64,000 nt of DNA from Lepturacanthus savala. Taxonomy: Eukaryota > Chordata > Actinopteri > Scombriformes > Trichiuridae. The position numbers and the translations under genes are program-made. This document shows positions 59,341 to 64,000 of this stretch, in pieces; the stretch's first letter is position 1, and each line of letters opens with the position of its first letter. The DNA lies in NCBI GenBank assembly GCA_030544235.1, contig CM060465.1, forward strand, positions 12,162,001 to 12,226,000. Reading direction: 5' to 3'. Under the pieces are notes generated by a model. It worked only from the letters and a program-made list of their open reading frames with translations, ran no database searches and had not been told where the DNA came from.

Positions 59341-60465
59341 GATATGTTTTGCCTATCCCCAGAGAATTTCTGCTTATGTGTATGTGTGTGTGTGTGTTTA
59401 TATGATGCCATGTAGGATTAACAAAATCAAAATGACTGCTAACTCCTTAGCATGCAACCACTGCAACCATTATTGATTAACACAGCCCACAGCCAGCAAG
59501 AGGGCTTTTAGAAAGGCAAGTATTGCGAATTTGATGGTCAAGTTAAATCAAATTGTTGATCTATACACATCCAGCAGCTTGTTACCTTCAAGTCTGTCTA
59601 TAAATGTCTTTCATGCAGGCTCAGCAACATGCCGACTCCCACATGCAGTATAATTTGTTTACTCCATCCTTATGCTTTCATGGGTAATTAATTCACAAGC
59701 ATAAAAGAGACTTAGTGGGACTGATGTGTAACTATGGAACACTCGCACATTATGTTGAATGTTGATAATGTCACCAGCAGAGAATGGCTGTTGTCTCATC
59801 TCCATCAGCTTGTGTTTGGAGTATAAAAGTGCATGCCACTCCCCTTTAAGCAGAAAGGACACAAAGCACAAAAAAAAACAAGTGCAATGCACGCACGTCC
59901 ACAGGAGTGGTCATCAAGCCCTGTCTCTTTCCTTCAGCTCAAACAAAAGCTTGTGACATGTTCATTAAGCAGCAGGGATCCCATTACTGTGACTCCCTGT
60001 CACAATGCTCACACATAATTAGTAACACATGCAGCCTCAGGAATGCTGATTATTGCCCCCTCCCCTCACTCACTAATTTATTTCTATACCGTTTCTCACA
60101 TCCTCCTCCTTTCCTCTCGTTTGCTTTCTCCACAGGTGGCATCGTGTGTCAATTTTTGACTGTCAAAGTTGTTCAGAAAAGCTTTCAAATTATAGTTTAA
60201 ATGTCCCTGCTGGGAACCTATTAACTGTATAACAAAGATAGAGAGAGTGAGACAAAAAGAAAGGGAAATGTAGGAATGGCAGGAGGCTAAGGTCACTTTC
60301 AGAAACCTAATGTGTTATTCCCATGTCCTGGCATGACTCTCTTTTCATCCCTCCCTTTATTACTATAAACACACCATTAAGCAAAATTGAACTGTAGACT
60401 AATGTTATGGTTTGGTTCTTGGTTATTTTGTGTTCTCTTTTTCTCCCTCCCTGTTGTCCTGCAGA
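59341..60465. other. Intergenic sequence
   Basis: A short GT run lies at about 59379-59397. The plus-strand frames 59833-60200 have no known content. Confidence 0.5.
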
Positions 60466-60840
60466 GTGGGGCGTTACGGCGGGGCGTGGTCTGGGTCGTC
60501 AGCAGCGTAGGACGAGACACAGCTGGCGGAGATTAGAAATCACCAGGGCCCTTTATATACCCGGAAGCAATGTTCCACCAGCGCCGGATTATACTTGTCC
60601 ATGTCGCCAGTGCTCTGCGATCTCTCCCGTGATCTCCGTCCGCCTCACGCCGTGTCCCGCTTTGGAGTACCTGCCTTCCCTGTTCCTGGCTGAGCAGTCC
60701 GGACCATCACTGCCTCCCCTGCCAGCCAGTGCCTTTAGCTTCTTTTTTGCCTTTTTGTTTGGAATAAAAACCACTGTCTTCGTACACTTGCTTGTCTCTG
60801 TCTCTGCTCGGGGGTCTTACCAAGAACCAAACATCACAAC
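60466..60840 (+). mobile_element. Solo LTR, gypsy-like
   Basis: The GC- and CpG-rich block contrasts with its surroundings. It has a GCGTTACGGCGGGGCGTGG start, a TATA box CTTTATATAC at 60551-60560 and AATAAA at 60763-60768. These are followed by a TGTCTCTGTCTCTGCTCGGG leader and the end CAAACATCACAAC. The order U3-TATA-polyadenylation signal-U5 on the plus strand is that of an LTR, and the style is that of teleost gypsy LTRs. Target duplication and exact tips were not resolved. The 147-codon plus frame (60407-60850) is merely its open reading. Confidence 0.7.
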
Positions 60841-61466
60841 TAATTTATGACTTTATCGTCTGTTTGTCCCTAGAACATTTTTTTTAATCTCTTTTATTCT
60901 TTGTCAACCATGATGAACTATAAAACTGTAATACGGATCAAAGAAAAAAACACTAATTGATATACTGTTGAAGAAATAATAATTTTGGCTATTACTGCAT
61001 ACATCAAGTCCTGTTTTTTAATTAAATAAATTGCTAAAACATGTATGGCATCACCCAAAAGGTACATTCAGTAGAGATTTATGCTTATGTCAGTGAGAGT
61101 TCATTATATATTTTCAGAACAGCTTAAAGGTGCCATGTTTACTTATTGATCATTAAAACATTTTTTTTAATTTGGTTAAAATCGTCGTGATCATGTGAGC
61201 TTACATTTCTTTGCTGACAGCTTAACCATCCAATCAGAAAGATGTTGCAGTCTCATGCTGAACAGTAAAACTCTTCAACCTATGGGGACTTTTTTGGCAG
61301 CTGATTGGGTAAAGGAGTTTAGCTGTCAACATGAGTGCCACCCAAAGAAATGATTTGCAGAGGACAGAAGTCCAGACTGATACTTATAGCAGCCATAAAT
61401 GTGATGCTCCAGTGATCAGGATGCTTTTAACCAGGCTAATCGATTTTACCCAAACCAAAACCAACT
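60841..61466. other. Intergenic sequence, no feature supported
   Basis: AT-rich at first. 61120-61440 is more complex and may be part of a decayed repeat (CAGCTTAAAGGTGCCATG near 61123). Confidence 0.45.
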
Positions 61467-62414
61467 CTTAAAAGGGCCATATGATGAAAAAAATTACATT
61501 TTTAGTGCTTGAGTGTATTTAGGTCTCTGTGTTCCTGCTAAAAAACTGTGAAACAGGACCACCCACTCACTTCTGTTGTAGTCATGCTGAACACAAGCCA
61601 TTAATAAATTTCTCCTGTTGTGTGTCCCAGCAGCAGTGGAAGTTAATAATAACCAGTGTTGTGAGTAACATGTTACAAAAGTAATAAGCATTACAGGACA
61701 AAAAGGGTAATATTTTACTCAGTACAAATGCCAGTAACATGCATTACAATGCATTTTAACCTGGATTGAAGTTCCTTTTGGCTCATCAGACAGAAGATGG
61801 AGAAAAGTGAACTTGCAGAAAAGTTCAGATAGCACATTCTCCTGGCACACGTTCATTACTTTATATTAAAATAAAAAAAATAAGGATTTGAAGAACATCG
61901 TAGGAAAATTCACTTTGTGTGCTACACCTAAATAATTGTCCACTTCCAAAAAGAGCACCGGTAATTTAACATTTACAGAGGTGCCATAGTAACATGAAGT
62001 TAACAAGGAAGCAAGAGTGGAAATAAAAGAATGGAAATAAAACCACAAAACAGACTAAACAGACTTGTGTCGGAGGATGTTGTTACAGACATGAGAACCA
62101 CTTTCAACAGTGGAATCACCATCTTTTTGAAAACTTGTCAGCAAGATCCCTGTTGTGACTAGCAGCAATAATGACAAAGGTGAGCTTTAAATACAATAAT
62201 GGTGTAATAAAATGAGTTACTTTGAAATGACAGTAACAAGTAACAACACTGATAATAACCACCTCTGGATGGTGGTGATTGTGTGAGAAGGCAGACTGCA
62301 TTGCAGCTACAGGTCTAACTAGGTGCTTTTGGACCATAAAAGCATGCTAATTATTATAAGTAGACTACATTAATATATTAGACTAGGGAAATGGCAAAAT
62401 AGGGCCCCTTTAAG
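61467..62414. mobile_element. DNA transposon interrupted by a hAT element
   Basis: CTTAAAAGGGCCATATGATG at 61467 is answered by AAATAGGGCCCCTTTAAG ending at 62414, an imperfect inverted pair. The left arm continues TTACATTTTTAGTGCTTGAG, matching a widespread teleost family that starts TTAAAGGGGCCATATTATG. Removing the nested hAT copy and one target duplication leaves about 340 bp. Confidence 0.7.
61654..62251. mobile_element. Non-autonomous hAT transposon with 8-bp duplication
   Basis: This is a 598-bp element with ends CAGTGTTG and CAACACTG and inward similarity (GAGTAACATGTTAC left; ACAGTAACAAGTAAC right). Exact 8-bp ATAATAAC copies at 61646-61653 and 62252-62259 flank it, which is the target duplication length of hAT transposases. 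No transposase is present. The ends match the teleost CAGTGTTGGG family. Confidence 0.93.
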
Positions 62415-64000
62415 ATTTGAATAAATTGCTAAATATGTGACCGGCTTCCTAGTCCCCCAGATGGGAGGTGAGTGCTCACTTGCATTGTGTAAAAAGATTT
62501 CCCACACATCATAAATATCAATGCTGCATGCAGTGAGACTAAAAACCATGCTCCCTGCTTTCTTCCTCACCAATAAAATATGACAAAGTACACATATTAT
62601 ACACCTCATTATTACAGGTGCCTGCTGTTTCTGGATTGCTGTTACTTCAATGTGTTCGTATTCACACATTACAGTGTGTGAAACGACAAAATATGATACT
62701 ACAGTATATGACAGGAGTTTTTTATTCAGCATGGGGAGGGTCAAAACTGATTAATCTGCCATGCAACATGCAGTTTTGCTGAATTCAAACGACCGGAATC
62801 ACATGCACACAGTAAGGGATATCTAGGAAAGGACTGATTGAAGGCACTACAGTCAATTCACTGTGACTGGAATATCAGCCCCCTGCTTACCTACCCAGCT
62901 GACAGTATGCTTCAACCAAACGAGCTGCTAGTCATGTGATACGCAGGTTCAACAAATGATCCTTCCAAATTTAGCCACTCATCACATTTCATTCACTTCT
63001 CGATTGCTGACAACCTGTGCCATAGGTGCATTACTTAGAAAGGGGTGGACAAAGATGAACAACTACTGTAGCAATAAGGCTTGTCAACCCCCTCACAGCC
63101 AGGCAGCTCATGTACCTTGGAATGTCTATTTCACTGGCATTTTTTTTCAGCGCTGATTTCACCCAAAATGGTGTCAGGTTGTGTGCTCCATAAACGTATT
63201 AGTATCCAAGTAGTTTTGGTTTTGTTTTTTTTTGTCTGTAAAAATCAATAGTGCTTTACTGACCAACATCTGGGATGTACACAGCCTTGTATCCATCAGT
63301 CCTTCTGAAATTTCTATATGCAAATTCCTTTTAGTTATTAATTTTCCATAAGTTTCCATTCACGTTGATGAGTAAAACCATATGGTACAATATATCCTGA
63401 AATGTATGAGTAGTTCAAAGAAAGCCATAAATAAGACATTATCAATTTTAACCATCTGTCTAAAACACGCAGAGCCGAATTAATTCCTCTGAAATGAGTT
63501 GTCAAAATTCCCATGAAGTTGTGATGTCACAGCTATACAGTCAATGCCCATCCCCCCATTCGCAGCCATTCAAATCAGCCAATCAGAGAAGGGAATAAGA
63601 CACTAAACAATCTGTTCTTTGCAGAGGGCTCTATAAGCTTCAGATGTAAACTATATTTATATTAGTAATTAAACCACACATATATCTTATTAGGCATATC
63701 ACAGCTTCAAATAAAACCCAGGAAAAGTATAAAATATGGGAGGTTTAAACACATTAAGTTGCATCAGCAAATTAGTTTGGCTTCTTCAGGGACGCAACAC
63801 GATAGAAAAATCATCATAGAAATCAATATGTTTTAGTTGATGTAATTATGAAAAATGTGCCTATTTACACAGCAGATCAACATCACAATTCATTTGCATG
63901 TATTGTTTTTACTTTTAGTTCTCTACCAGCTTCTGAGAAAAATATGCGGAACATGGAGCTTAAATTCTGTATTGTCTACCAGCTTTGTGTACAGTTTGGA
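62415..64000. other. Intergenic sequence to the window end
   Basis: No gene is supported. 63475-63640 (AAATGAGTTGTCAAAATTCC, GAAGTTGTGATGTCACAGC, AATCAGCCAATCAGAGAAG) may be a decayed dispersed repeat, but no ends can be drawn. Confidence 0.5.

Noticed and set aside
60407..60850. 147-codon plus-strand open reading frame, the longest in the window
   Set aside because: It coincides with the LTR (TATA box and AATAAA inside the frame) and is proline/serine-rich from GC content. It has no domain and no conserved motif.
62370..62744. 124-codon minus-strand open reading frame
   Set aside because: Its end overlaps the terminal repeat of the transposon at 61467-62414 and no domain is recognisable.

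Overview
This window looks like nuclear DNA from a ray-finned fish, probably a spiny-rayed (percomorph) teleost. The reasons are an AT-rich base composition, long AT and CA microsatellites, and many short dispersed repeats of kinds familiar from teleost genomes: tRNA-headed SINEs, Tc1/mariner, hAT and piggyBac-type miniature elements, and solo LTRs. There is no bacterial-style gene packing. No open reading frame encodes a host protein I recognise, and I see no convincing multi-exon gene. The window is therefore a gene desert, a long intron, or both. The sequence alone cannot say which.

Layout. 1-1.66 kb is single-copy with a candidate conserved block. 1.66-7 kb is a transposon pile-up: a pogo-like element, a LINE 3' end, a hAT-like fragment, a miniature element with a solo LTR inside it, and a transposase-deleted Tc1 element ending in an AT microsatellite. 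7-13.7 kb is mostly quiet. 14.0-14.6 kb holds a broken, unidentified protein-like sequence on the minus strand. 16.0-18.6 kb looks regulatory, with candidate conserved blocks and a CpG-rich segment. 19-30 kb is quiet sequence broken by miniature transposons, two LTR-like units and a LINE reverse-transcriptase scrap. 34-40 kb is the best candidate cis-regulatory domain, with several blocks of complex, CpG-retaining sequence. 40.8-51.5 kb carries SINEs, including three copies with clear target-site duplications. 55-56.3 kb is a dead Tc1 transposase split by a TTAA-flanked element. 57.5-58.4 kb has a degenerate AT-rich repeat and a perfect hairpin. 60.5-62.4 kb holds a solo LTR and a hAT element nested in another transposon.

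No genes here can be shown to work together. The readable story is the order of transposon insertions, which nested copies and target-site duplications make explicit, plus the regulatory-looking blocks. I found no evidence for a new biological system. The items most worth checking are the broken minus-strand reading frame at 14.0-14.6 kb, the possible CpG-rich first exon at 18.5 kb, and the 34-40 kb blocks. Family names for repeats come from recognition of consensus sequences and were not checked by a database search. Calls of conserved non-coding sequence rest on sequence character only.
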